Shown here: piece by piece, positions 1 to 5,830 of the stretch | Layout: each line of letters begins with the position of its first letter | Numbering within the stretch: the stretch's first letter is position 1 | Source of the DNA: Parcubacteria group bacterium GW2011_GWB1_44_7 | GTDB lineage: Bacteria; Patescibacteria; Paceibacteria; UBA9973; DSPV01 | Length of the DNA stretch: 10,717 bases | Assembly: GCA_000999175.1 (NCBI GenBank) | Contig: LCJJ01000026.1 | Span: forward strand, 1 to 10,717 | Direction: 5' to 3' | The notes under the pieces: generated by a model | Told to the model about the DNA's origin: nothing | What the model saw: only the letters and a program-made list of their open reading frames with translations | Databases searched by the model: none | Translations under genes and position numbers: made by a program

Positions 1-1027
1 CATTATGGGATTTTTCTTGAACATAAAAGTCCCCGCTCTCAAACTTTCCCTTATCCAAGATTTTTTCCAACGCAATTGCTGCTTTAGAAATTTTCTAAAA
101 GTATCGGGCACAAAAGTATACGCCACCGCTTCCGGAGCAAATAATGTCTTATAACCTTTTTGAAGCAAAAAATTGGTTAAGCTTCTGTCATCGCCGTAAG
201 TACACTGAACACCAAGAAATTTTTGATTCAACCATTTATCTAAAATTTTCAAGACATAGTTTCTTCTATAAGCAGAACAACAACCCGAGCAACAAGTTAC
301 AGACCCAAAAATAGCTTCGGCTGATTTGTAAGCCTTAAAGGCCACGAAATAACGAACATCTTGCATTTTCGTTAAAAAGTTGACATTTGCATTGGCAACA
401 TAACCATGTCCGGCCACGGCCGCGACACGCAAATCTGTAAAATACTTAACTAATTCTTTTGCCGTGTTCGGTTTTACAAAACTGTCGGAATCAATAAAAA
501 CAATTATTTCATTTTCTGACTGCTTTACACACTCAGCCATTCCCTCGCGCTTTCCTTTATTTATTCCCCAGTCAACTATCTTAACTTTTACGCCCCCCCC
601 CCATAGCAATCTTTCGGGCCTCCAACATTTCTTTTAGAGTGTTATCACTTGAGCCGTCATTAACGGCAATAATATCAAATTTGTCTTTCGGATAATCAGT
701 TTTAGCGATTTTTAATATTGTTTCCCTTATATTCTCTTCTTCATTTTTTGATGGCACGGCAAAAGAAATTGTCGGCTCGTAATTTTTATCAAACTGGTTG
801 GACTCCGGTTCATAAAAATAAGCGATTGCAAAACGGCTTAAAATATAAAAAGAAACTGCGATACTATAAATCCCAAAAAGAATACTATTGTCAATATATT
901 GAATCGTTATCAACTTGATGACGAAAATAATGTATATGCATAAAAAGAAAATCACCAAAGTGTTGATTTGCCTGTCTTTATAATATTTTTTAAGATGCGC
1001 AATCATTTCATTATTTTTATCTTCCAA
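1..1027 (-). CDS. Family 2 glycosyltransferase, hyaluronan/chitin-synthase-like; partial and frame-broken
   Basis: A processive, membrane-bound GT2 enzyme that would polymerise or transfer a sugar for a surface polysaccharide; the sugar cannot be told. The reading frame starts at TTG 1025-1027 (ATG 1004-1006 is the alternative) and has two membrane segments at about residues 21-43 and 47-70. Then come the nucleotide-binding strand ISFAVPSKNEEENI, the motif VNDGSSD, and, after a frame change in the G10 tract at 593-602, FIDSDS (metal-binding DxD), YGDDR (catalytic base) and QQLRW (QxxRW). This motif order is that of the HAS/NodC/chitin synthase group. The first frame stops at 581; the second frame runs open to base 1, so the C-terminal membrane segments lie outside the window. 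One G fewer in the tract would join the two parts. An odd cysteine cluster, VTCCSGCCSAYRR, sits where HAS-type enzymes have an SG...AYRR motif. The family call is firm; whether the break is biological is open. Confidence 0.85.
593..602. repeat. Homopolymer tract, ten C (G10 on the coding strand)
   Basis: Ten identical bases lie inside the glycosyltransferase gene, in a region otherwise poor in GC. With ten G the reading frame closes seven codons after the ATG next to the tract; with nine G it opens into the rest of the enzyme. Such tracts are hot spots both for slipped-strand phase variation and for sequencing error. Confidence 0.95.
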
Positions 1028-1081
1028 TCCCCTTATAAATAATCCTCGCTATTGTGAAATTCTCCATATCTGATTGAGCAT

Positions 1082-1108
1082 AAAAAAAGAAACACTCAAG
1101 TGCTTCTT
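1082..1108 (-). terminator. Terminator-like hairpin in the glycosyltransferase leader
   Basis: Read on the minus strand, arm AAGAAGCACT (1108-1099) pairs with AGTGTTTCTT (1096-1087), nine of ten pairs, and is followed at once by a run of seven T (1088-1082). It lies between the putative start of transcription near 1113 and the gene start at 1027, so it would act as a leader attenuator, or it could block antisense transcription from the smpB side. It is AU-rich, so its strength is uncertain. Confidence 0.5.
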
Positions 1109-1114
1109 AGAAAG

Positions 1115-1143
1115 AGGAAACACTAACATTGCTAGTATTTCCT
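1115..1143. promoter_or_regulatory. Imperfect 29-bp dyad, candidate operator
   Basis: AGGAAA-C-ACTA (1115-1125) is the inverted complement of TAGT-A-TTTCCT (1133-1143), with one mismatched pair and a 7-nt centre. The dyad covers the -10 and spacer of the putative minus-strand promoter and lies just upstream of the smpB promoter, which is where a DNA-binding regulator of either gene could sit. It could also form an RNA hairpin. No known operator is recognised. Confidence 0.4.
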
Positions 1144-1148
1144 GTCAA
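1120..1148 (-). promoter_or_regulatory. Putative promoter of the glycosyltransferase
   Basis: The minus strand has an exact -35 TTGACA (1148-1143), a 17-nt spacer and a weak -10 TAGTGT (1125-1120). Transcription would start near 1113 and run into the terminator-like hairpin before the gene. A second possibility is the TTTATA seven bases before the TTG start, which would give a leaderless mRNA. Confidence 0.4.
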
Positions 1149-1172
1149 CATTATGTTGTCTTAATCTTTGTC

Positions 1173-1181
1173 TGCTACTAT
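1173..1181 (+). promoter_or_regulatory. Extended -10 promoter of smpB, leaderless
   Basis: TGC followed by TACTAT (1176-1181) is an extended -10 element. Start of transcription is predicted at the ATG itself (about 1188), and no Shine-Dalgarno sequence stands at a usable distance, so smpB is probably read from a leaderless mRNA. A -35 is not clear (TGTTGT at 1154-1159 at best). Confidence 0.45.
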
Positions 1182-1187
1182 TAAGAG

Positions 1188-1634
1188 ATGGAATTTTTGG
1201 CGGAAAACAAAAAAGCATTTTTCAATTACGAAATTCTGGAAAAGTTTAACGCCGGCATTGAATTGCTGGGCTTGGAAGTCAAATCACTCAAGTCCAAACG
1301 GGGCACATTGGACGGCGCGTATGTTTCGGTGCGCGACAACGAAGTGTTTCTGCTCGGCGCCGTTATTCCGCCTTATCAAGCAAAAAATACGCCGGCTGAT
1401 TATGAACCGACCAGGCCGCGCCGATTATTGTTGACAAAAAAAGAAATCGGCCAGCTTATTAGCTGGGGAAACCAACGAGGATTGACAATTGTTCCTCTTT
1501 CGCTGTATAATTCCGGACGGAAAATCAAAGTAACCGTAGCGGTGGCGCGCGGCAAGAAAAAATACGACAAGCGCGAAACATTGAAAAAACGCGAAGCCAA
1601 TCGCGAAATCCAAAGGACTTTGAAAAACCAATAA
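1188..1634 (+). CDS. smpB: SsrA-binding protein SmpB
   Basis: SmpB binds the tRNA-like part of tmRNA and brings it to ribosomes stalled on broken mRNA, the trans-translation rescue pathway in the cytoplasm. The 148-residue product has the family length. It opens with ENKKAFFNYEILEKFNAGI, then LLGLEVKSLKSKRG and the OB-fold core (DGAYVSVRDNEVFLLG), and ends in the basic tail GKKKYDKRETLKKREANREI, which in the family enters the mRNA channel. The ATG at 1188 matches the usual SmpB N-terminus. The stop lies 38 nt before the tmRNA gene, so protein and RNA partner are adjacent and probably made from one transcript. A nearly perfect 7-bp hairpin lies between them. Confidence 0.97.
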   Translation: MEFLAENKKAFFNYEILEKFNAGIELLGLEVKSLKSKRGTLDGAYVSVRDNEVFLLGAVIPPYQAKNTPADYEPTRPRRLLLTKKEIGQLISWGNQRGLTIVPLSLYNSGRKIKVTVAVARGKKKYDKRETLKKREANREIQRTLKNQ

Positions 1635-1646
1635 ATTCGCAAGTCA

Positions 1647-1663
1647 AATTTGCAAAGCAAATT
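1647..1663 (+). other. Small hairpin between smpB and ssrA
   Basis: AATTTGC (1647-1653), loop AAA, GCAAATT (1657-1663). There is no T-run after it, so it is not a classic terminator. It lies just before the mature 5' end of tmRNA and could be a processing or stability element of a joint smpB-ssrA transcript. Confidence 0.3.
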
Positions 1664-1672
1664 GTGATCTAG

Positions 1673-2060
1673 GGGGATGATCGGCCTAGACAAAGGAAAT
1701 CTTCCGAAACCGGCCAGACGGAGCTCCGAAAACTCCTTAAACTTTCGGAAAATTCAACTGCCAAAACAGTTGGGGTAAAGTCGCCATATTTGGCCGGCTT
1801 TCCCGCTTTCGCTTTCGCTCACGCCTAAGCGATGTCCGACTTGTTGACTTCCGATAGGCAAAATCGGGCATAATACTTTCGGAATAAAATGAAAACTTGC
1901 TCGTCTTTCATTTGAACCCCGTCTTTGGCGGGGAAGAGCTCGGCGTTTTGAGATTTTGCTGGCTACCAACGAGAAGCGCTTAAAAAATTAAAACCAGCTA
2001 GGTCTGGTAGAAAAGTTTCGGATTATCTTTTGCACGGCGGTTCGATTCCGCCCATCTCCA
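1673..2060 (+). ncRNA. ssrA: Transfer-messenger RNA (tmRNA), one-piece
   Basis: tmRNA acts as tRNA and mRNA to free stalled ribosomes and tag the unfinished protein for proteolysis. The 5' end GGGGATG (1673-1679) pairs with CATCTCC (2053-2059), including the G3-U wobble that marks alanine charging; A2060 is the discriminator. The T arm is GGCGG-TTCGATT-CCGCC (2036-2052). CCA is not encoded. Next to the tRNA-like part, CCGAAAC near 1715 pairs with GTTTCGG near 2015-2021. Pseudoknot 1 is GGAG/CTCC interlocked with TCCGAAA/TTTCGGA, ending at 1749. Ten bases later, as in E. coli, is the resume codon GCC 1760. The tag frame runs to TAA 1826-1828: 22 residues starting AKTVGVKSPY and ending AFAFAHA. 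The stop lies in the loop of a small stem CGCT/AGCG (1816-1831). Length is 388 nt. The tag frame is my reading of the sequence; the tmRNA call itself is firm. Confidence 0.93.
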
Positions 2061-2065
2061 AAAAT

Positions 2066-2094
2066 TTGCGTAAAAAATAGCGTCGTGCTATAAA
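2066..2094 (+). promoter_or_regulatory. Promoter of infC-rpmI-rplT
   Basis: TTGCGT (2066-2071), a 17-nt spacer and TATAAA (2089-2094), with an extended -10 TGC directly before it. Transcription would start near 2101, giving a leader of about 25 nt. This lets the ribosomal operon be expressed apart from smpB-ssrA. Confidence 0.65.
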
Positions 2095-2125
2095 TACTGC
2101 CGTTAAGACAATAAGTTACGGTAAT

Positions 2126-2632
2126 TTGAGTACTCATCGAATCAATCACCAAATCAAGGCGGCCGAACTCCGTGTCATTGGCGCAAACGGCGAAAACTTA
2201 GGCGTGCTTACTTTGAATCAAGCCTTGATAGCCGCCGAACAAGCTGGCTATGATTTGATTGAAATTTCTCCGCTGGCCGTGCCGCCGGTGGCAAAAATCG
2301 CCGACCTCGGTAAGTTTCAATATACCGAAAACAAAAAAAAGAAAAACGCCAAAACTAAAAGCCACAAAGTAGAAGTTAAGGCAATTCAAATTACCATTGG
2401 CACCGGCGAACATGACTTGGCGCTTAAAGCCAAACGCGGTTCCGAGTGGCTGGTTGAAGGCCACCGGATAAGAATTGATTTGTTTTTAAAGGGCCGGGAA
2501 AAATATCTGCCGGAACCTTTTCTTAAGGCTCGATTGGAACGATTACTGAAATTTATTTCCACCGATTACAAAATTACCGAACCGACCAGAAAAAGCATGA
2601 AGGGTTTTTCCATGATGGTAGAAAAAAGCTAA
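2126..2632 (+). CDS. infC: Translation initiation factor IF-3
   Basis: IF-3 binds the 30S subunit, keeps subunits apart and checks the start codon and initiator tRNA. The 168-residue product has the N-domain (about residues 4-72: HRINHQIKAAELRVIGANGE, then GYDLIEISPLAVPPVAKIAD), a lysine-rich linker (ENKKKKNAKTKSH) and the C-domain (KAIQITIGTGEHDLALKAKR, then GHRIRIDLFLKGREK). The start taken is TTG 2126, a few residues before the conserved RIN; no ATG or GTG fits and no Shine-Dalgarno sequence is seen. Non-ATG starts are well known for infC, where IF-3 represses its own mRNA by rejecting weak start codons, so autoregulation is likely here too. It begins 65 nt after the tmRNA and heads the classic infC-rpmI-rplT unit. 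Confidence 0.95.
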   Translation: MSTHRINHQIKAAELRVIGANGENLGVLTLNQALIAAEQAGYDLIEISPLAVPPVAKIADLGKFQYTENKKKKNAKTKSHKVEVKAIQITIGTGEHDLALKAKRGSEWLVEGHRIRIDLFLKGREKYLPEPFLKARLERLLKFISTDYKITEPTRKSMKGFSMMVEKS

Positions 2633-2679
2633 AAACTTAAAGCGTAAAACGCAAAACTAAAATTCAAAGTAAGGTGATT

Positions 2680-2865
2680 ATGAAAACCAATAAATCATTT
2701 TCAAAAAGAATAAAGGTCACGAAAACCGGCAAACTAATTGTTCGCCGTCCGGGACAAGACCACTTCAACGCCAAGGAAAGCCGCCGAGCCCAGATGGCAA
2801 AATCGCGCAGCGCGCCGTTCACATTGAGCAACAAAAATCGCAGTCTGTTTTTGCCGAATTATTAA
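2680..2865 (+). CDS. rpmI: Large ribosomal subunit protein bL35
   Basis: A small basic protein of the 50S subunit. From ATG 2680 the product is 61 residues, starting MKTNKSFSKRIKVTKTGKL, the bL35 signature, and ending RSLFLPNY. I prefer ATG 2680 over GTG 2674 because the GTG lies within the ribosome-binding site AAGGTG (2671-2676) and the family starts with MKTxKS. This is one of the few clear Shine-Dalgarno sequences in the window. It lies 47 nt after infC. A small hairpin GCGT-AAA-ACGC (about 2642-2652) stands in the gap. Confidence 0.95.
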   Translation: MKTNKSFSKRIKVTKTGKLIVRRPGQDHFNAKESRRAQMAKSRSAPFTLSNKNRSLFLPNY

Positions 2866-2880
2866 CTTTTTATTTAATTT

Positions 2881-2929
2881 AATAAAGCTAATGAAGCTGA
2901 CGAAGCTTTTGCAGCTATAAGCTAATCAA
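2881..2929 (+). promoter_or_regulatory. Repeated-AAGCT leader before rplT, shared with nusA
   Basis: The 49 bases before the rplT ATG begin A-A-T-AAAGCTAATGAAGC and end AAGCTAATCAA. The 49 bases before nusA (6338-6386) align without gaps at about 34 of 49 positions, best at the two ends. There is no Shine-Dalgarno sequence. Inside it ATG 2891 opens a nine-codon frame (MKLTKLLQL, stop at 2918-2920). Confidence 0.5.
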
Positions 2930-3324
2930 ATGGCCCGCGTAAAAAAAGCAGTCAATGCCCTAAAAACCAGAAAAAATATCCTTAGACAAGTTAAGGGTTA
3001 TCGTTTTGCTCGTTCCAAAAAAGAACGAGCCGCTTATGAAGCATTGGTTCATGCCGGCGCTCACGCCTTCCGAAAGAACGAGCCGCTTATGAAGCATTGG
3101 TTCATGCCGGCGCTCACGCCTTCCGCGACCGTCGCGACAAAAAAGGCACTTTCCGCCGATTGTGGAACATTAAAATCAACGCTGGTCTTGCCGATAAAAT
3201 TTCTTACAGTCAATTTATCGGCGCGCTTAAAAAGAAAAACATCAATGTTGATAGAAAAATTCTCGCCGATTTGGCGGAAAACAATCAAAAAACATTTTCC
3301 CGCATTGTCGCCGCCACCGCGTAA
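2930..3324 (+). pseudogene. rplT: Large ribosomal subunit protein bL20, broken by a 53-bp tandem duplication
   Basis: bL20 binds 23S rRNA and is needed for early assembly of the 50S subunit. The start MARVKKAVNALKTRKNILRQ and GYRFARSKKERAAYEALVHA are typical. After HAFR a second exact copy of 53 bp (3073-3125) shifts the frame, so as written the protein runs into an unrelated tail that stops at 3364. The true C-terminal part is in another frame: FRDRRDKKGTFRRLWNIKIN, then SYSQFIGALKKKNINVDRKI and LADLAENNQKTFSRIV, stopping at 3324. Removing one copy gives an intact 113-residue bL20, close to the usual 117 or so. As the gene is normally essential, an assembly error or a mixed population is more likely than real loss. 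It is last in the infC-rpmI-rplT unit, and its end overlaps the end of the opposite gene by 40 nt. Confidence 0.9.
3020..3125. repeat. Perfect 53-bp tandem duplication within rplT
   Basis: Copy 1 (3020-3072) and copy 2 (3073-3125) are identical, both beginning AAAGAACGAGCC and ending CACGCCTTCCG. 53 is not a multiple of three, so the second copy breaks the reading frame. Confidence 0.97.
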
Positions 3325-3668
3325 AATGCCAACGCGCCCAAACCGTCCATCAGAAAATCTTTGATGGTGTCAAAAACATAATTACCATAAACCACGAAGG
3401 TCAGGCCGGTAAAATACTCAAACAATTCCCAAACGGCGCCGATAAGCAAAGCGCCAAAAAAACTAGCCAAGAAAATTTCTCGGCTAGTTTTAAGTTTGTT
3501 GAAAAAACACCAAAGAGAAACGGCGGCGGCGAAAAAACCGCCAAGAAAATGCATCGGAATATCAAACCACCGCCAATAAAAAAATAGGCCCTCAACCAAA
3601 GCGATTGAGTAAAATAGAGAAAGCAAGGAAAAAGAAAACAAGGTGATATAAAAAACTTTTGTTTTCAT
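3285..3668 (-). CDS. Small multi-pass membrane protein, DUF2238/YjdF-like
   Basis: The 127-residue protein has about four membrane segments: residues 5-25, 38-57, 66-85 and near the C-terminus 108-121. The pattern FDIPMHFLGGF, then GAVWELFEYF, then YVFDTIKDFLMDGLGALAFY, with its spaced H, E, E, D, D and G residues, resembles the DUF2238/YjdF group of uncharacterised membrane proteins; I give no function. The start is ATG 3666-3668, only about seven bases after an exact TATAAT on the minus strand, which predicts a leaderless mRNA. Its last 13 or so codons lie in the antisense of the rplT end, with no terminator between the two convergent genes. Confidence 0.8.
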   Translation of the reverse strand: MKTKVFYITLFSFSLLSLFYSIALVEGLFFYWRWFDIPMHFLGGFFAAAVSLWCFFNKLKTSREIFLASFFGALLIGAVWELFEYFTGLTFVVYGNYVFDTIKDFLMDGLGALAFYAVAATMRENVF

Positions 3669-3674
3669 CCGGTA

Positions 3675-3680
3675 ATTATA
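3675..3680 (-). promoter_or_regulatory. -10 element of the small membrane protein gene
   Basis: Exact TATAAT on the minus strand. The predicted start of transcription (about 3668) is the first base of the ATG, so the mRNA would be leaderless. No good -35 is seen. Confidence 0.45.
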
Positions 3681-3705
3681 TTACATACAATTGGTTCACT
3701 CGCTC

Positions 3706-3736
3706 GAAATTAAATAAATCAGAATTTATTAATTTC
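3706..3736. repeat. AT-rich inverted repeat flanked by CTCGCTC
   Basis: GAAATTA-A-ATAAAT (3706-3719) pairs with ATTTATTAATTTC (3724-3736) through 13 pairs with one bulge and a 4-nt loop. The heptamer CTCGCTC stands directly before it (3699-3705) and at its end (3736-3742). It lies between the 6S-like RNA and the membrane protein gene; its role is unknown. Confidence 0.5.
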
Positions 3737-3768
3737 TCGCTCATTGCCAATTATAATGCCCGTCAAAC

Positions 3769-3797
3769 AAACAACAAAGCTCCCCGCCTTGGCGGGG
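3769..3797 (-). terminator. Terminator of the 6S-like RNA
   Basis: On the minus strand CCCCGCC (3797-3791), loop AA, GGCGGGG (3788-3782), then AGC and a T-rich tail in which T runs are broken by single G (CTTTGTTGTTTG). The plus-strand side has no T-run, so it serves the minus strand. Confidence 0.6.
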
Positions 3798-3941
3798 GCC
3801 TCGTTTCGGGCCGTTTGAAAATTTTCTAGCTTTTGGCTAGGTGGGTGTCCTCAATCCTGGCGGTCAGATGACCGAAGTCTTCATCGCGCTAGGAAGATTT
3901 GGACTCCCTAAAATTTTACATAGAGAATTTCAAACGACCCT
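3770..3941 (-). ncRNA. Structured non-coding RNA, probable 6S RNA
   Basis: 6S RNA imitates an open promoter and binds sigma-70-type RNA polymerase when growth slows. No reading frame fills this stretch, but it has a promoter, a terminator and a strong fold. On the minus strand GGGTCGTTTGAAA (3940-3928) pairs with TTTCAAACGGCCC (3820-3808): 13 pairs closing the molecule one base after the predicted start A3941. Inside is an AU-rich bubble (5' strand 3927-3909) whose 3' strand holds a hairpin CTAGC/GCTAG (3840-3826). Then comes a terminal arm: GGGAGTCC (3908-3901) with GGACACCC (3850-3843), an internal loop, CCTAGCG (3893-3887) with CGCCAGG (3862-3856), and an apical stem. Closing stem, bubble with a 3' hairpin, long terminal arm and about 172 nt is the 6S architecture. 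The structured RNA is well supported; the 6S name is inferred from shape only. Confidence 0.55.
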
Positions 3942-3947
3942 GCGTCC

Positions 3948-3956
3948 ATTATAACA
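3948..3956 (-). promoter_or_regulatory. Promoter of the 6S-like RNA
   Basis: The minus strand has TGT (3956-3954) followed by exact TATAAT (3953-3948), an extended -10 element. The predicted start A3941 lies one base before the closing stem of the RNA. A -35 is not evident. Confidence 0.7.
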
Positions 3957-3991
3957 CGAAAGTGAAAAGAAAATTACAATAAATTGGAAAA

Positions 3992-5830
3992 TTAAATCTC
4001 TTGGAAATTGGGATTGATTTTCACATTCACCGTGCTCTCACAGTGGGAATTGCCCACGCTATCAACGTCCACTTTAGCTCGGTAAATGCCGGGCGATGAA
4101 TAACTTTTCTTAACTGTTTTGGTGTTGCCGCTTAAACCATTATCGCCAGACCAAGTGTAATCATAATCGCCGTCAGGATTGGGGACAGCTGTCCATGACA
4201 CCTCTTGATTAACCGCAGCGGTTTTGGGCGACGGCTCGCAAGTTATGCCGGACAGAGTTCGAGGATTAATCATGGCCGGTGTCGGCGATTGCTTAGTTAA
4301 CGGCGTACAATTTGGCGCCGTGACAGTTACGGTAGCGTTGTAATTGCCGGAACTGTCATAAACATGATTAACCGAAGCGTTGCTTCCGATTAAACCATCA
4401 TCACCCGTCCAAGAATAGCTAAACGGCCCGGGGCATTCGCCAAAGGGCGTCGCCGTCCAGGTAACCTCTCCACCGGGATAGGATGGATTAGGCGAGGGCA
4501 CGACGGTTGCGTCAATTTCCGGTTCTGGTTCCGGCTCGGCATCGCAGAGAGTCGCCACCGAATTGCTGTAGACCTCAATCGCGCGGTCGCTATATTGATT
4601 GTTGGTAACATACACTTGGTTTATGATGTCGTCCGAACCGCCGCCTCCCGGGCCCGGGTCGGAATCGCCGTCGCACGAATCAACCGGAATATCTTCATCA
4701 ACCTGAACTGTTATATTTACTATCGCCACTTCGTCCGGCACGAGCGGTGAAGTAGCGACAACCCAAACATAATGACCGTCCGAAAGATACGCGGAGGAGT
4801 AAGGAATGTGCATATTCGGAGTATGGGTTTCACTCACAAACGAAACTTGGGGGGGCAATACATCAAAAATATAATTACCGCCGCCGGTGCAATTCGCTCC
4901 GCCGTCATTTCGCACGGTAATGGTATATGTGATAAGTTCACCCGAAGCAACAATGTCTTTGTCGGCGGTTTTATCAATTACCAAAAGACAATTATTCGCT
5001 TGAACAGTTGGGTCGTCCATATTTACGAACATTACTGCTGAAGTCCCAATATCGTCAAAATTACCGCCATTGACACCCGAGTGAACGGCCTTAATTTGAT
5101 TGACGCTTGATGTGAGAATGAGTTCCGTCTCAATAACTTGGGTTGAGCCCACCTCGTCTCTGCCGTCTAAAAGGTCCGCGGTGGCATTGGTTCGCGCTAC
5201 TTCGCTACCGCTTGACTGGAGGACGAGGAACCAGCGTTCGTTGTCTTGCGCGTCGTCAGCTCGGTCATCATAAGCGTCAAAAGAATGGGCGTAGACCTGA
5301 TAACGGCCGGCCGGCAAATTTACGGTAAAAGTTTCGGATTGCTTGCGCTTCGCGTCCAATTTTTTTCCCTTTAAGTCAACGATGGTGCGCCCCGCCCCTG
5401 CCGTAAAAGGATTGTTTTGAACGCAGGTACCGGTACAATACGCCGGTGAAACTCCTTCAACTTCATTTGACGCCGGCAAATCCGCCTCGGCAACACCCAA
5501 ATAGACCGCCTTTACAAAATAATTAAAAACATTGCTCGGCGACAAATTACCGTCAAAATATGACAGTGTGTTTGCTCCGATGACATTATCAATTTGCGAC
5601 CCGTCGCGATAAATGTTGTAGCCGATGACTCCACTGCTTGAGGGCTTTTGCCAACTCAACTTTATTTGTCCGGAACCGACGGCCTGTGTTTCGGCAATCA
5701 AACTGAACGGCGGCGGATATCCTCCCTGCGAAAAAACGGCAGACGAGAGCGCCATTGAAATCATAACGACGGCGCCCAGAGCGAGTGATGGCCAGATATG
5801 TTTTGTTTTTTTCATTGTGGCATTATTCAT
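3992..5830 (-). CDS. Secreted multidomain surface protein with FN3, DUF11-like and PKD domains
   Basis: A 612-residue exported protein without catalytic motifs, probably for adhesion or as part of the cell surface. The start is ATG 5830, whose ATGAATAA overlaps the stop of the upstream gene by 8 nt (translational coupling); ATG 5815 (MKKTKH) is an alternative. Residues 7-34 form a signal peptide (KKTKH, a hydrophobic stretch, then AVFSQ). Domains follow: FN3 at about 40-127 (IKLSWQKPSSSGVIGYNIYR); an unassigned beta-rich region at about 135-275; a DUF11-like repeat at about 285-420 (LLVIDKTADKDIVASGE, then ITYTITVRNDGG); a short Gly/Pro/Asp-rich and Glu/Pro-repeat stretch (EPEPEPE); then two PKD-like domains at about 440-525 and 530-607, with SYSWTGDDGL and DYTWSGDNGL. 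Several cysteine pairs suggest disulphides. No sortase signal, C-terminal membrane anchor or S-layer motif is visible, so attachment is unclear. Confidence 0.85.
   Translation of the reverse strand: MNNATMKKTKHIWPSLALGAVVMISMALSSAVFSQGGYPPPFSLIAETQAVGSGQIKLSWQKPSSSGVIGYNIYRDGSQIDNVIGANTLSYFDGNLSPSNVFNYFVKAVYLGVAEADLPASNEVEGVSPAYCTGTCVQNNPFTAGAGRTIVDLKGKKLDAKRKQSETFTVNLPAGRYQVYAHSFDAYDDRADDAQDNERWFLVLQSSGSEVARTNATADLLDGRDEVGSTQVIETELILTSSVNQIKAVHSGVNGGNFDDIGTSAVMFVNMDDPTVQANNCLLVIDKTADKDIVASGELITYTITVRNDGGANCTGGGNYIFDVLPPQVSFVSETHTPNMHIPYSSAYLSDGHYVWVVATSPLVPDEVAIVNITVQVDEDIPVDSCDGDSDPGPGGGGSDDIINQVYVTNNQYSDRAIEVYSNSVATLCDAEPEPEPEIDATVVPSPNPSYPGGEVTWTATPFGECPGPFSYSWTGDDGLIGSNASVNHVYDSSGNYNATVTVTAPNCTPLTKQSPTPAMINPRTLSGITCEPSPKTAAVNQEVSWTAVPNPDGDYDYTWSGDNGLSGNTKTVKKSYSSPGIYRAKVDVDSVGNSHCESTVNVKINPNFQEI

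Noticed and set aside
1782..1852. tmRNA resume codon at GCC 1782 after AAAGTC
   Set aside because: It resembles the E. coli resume context, but gives an Arg-rich tag with no hydrophobic end and lies too far from pseudoknot 1. GCC 1760 lies exactly ten bases from it and gives an Ala-ended tag.
1754..1969. 71-residue reading frame on the minus strand
   Set aside because: It lies wholly inside the tmRNA gene, antisense to its pseudoknots, and shows no protein-like composition.
3097..3324. Separate 75-residue gene starting at TTG 3097
   Set aside because: Its sequence is the C-terminal part of bL20, put out of frame by the duplication, so it is not an independent gene.
3752..3757. TATAAT on the plus strand as a promoter antisense to the 6S-like RNA
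   Set aside because: It is part of a palindrome ATTATAAT in AT-rich DNA, with no -35 or extended -10, and no gene follows on that strand.
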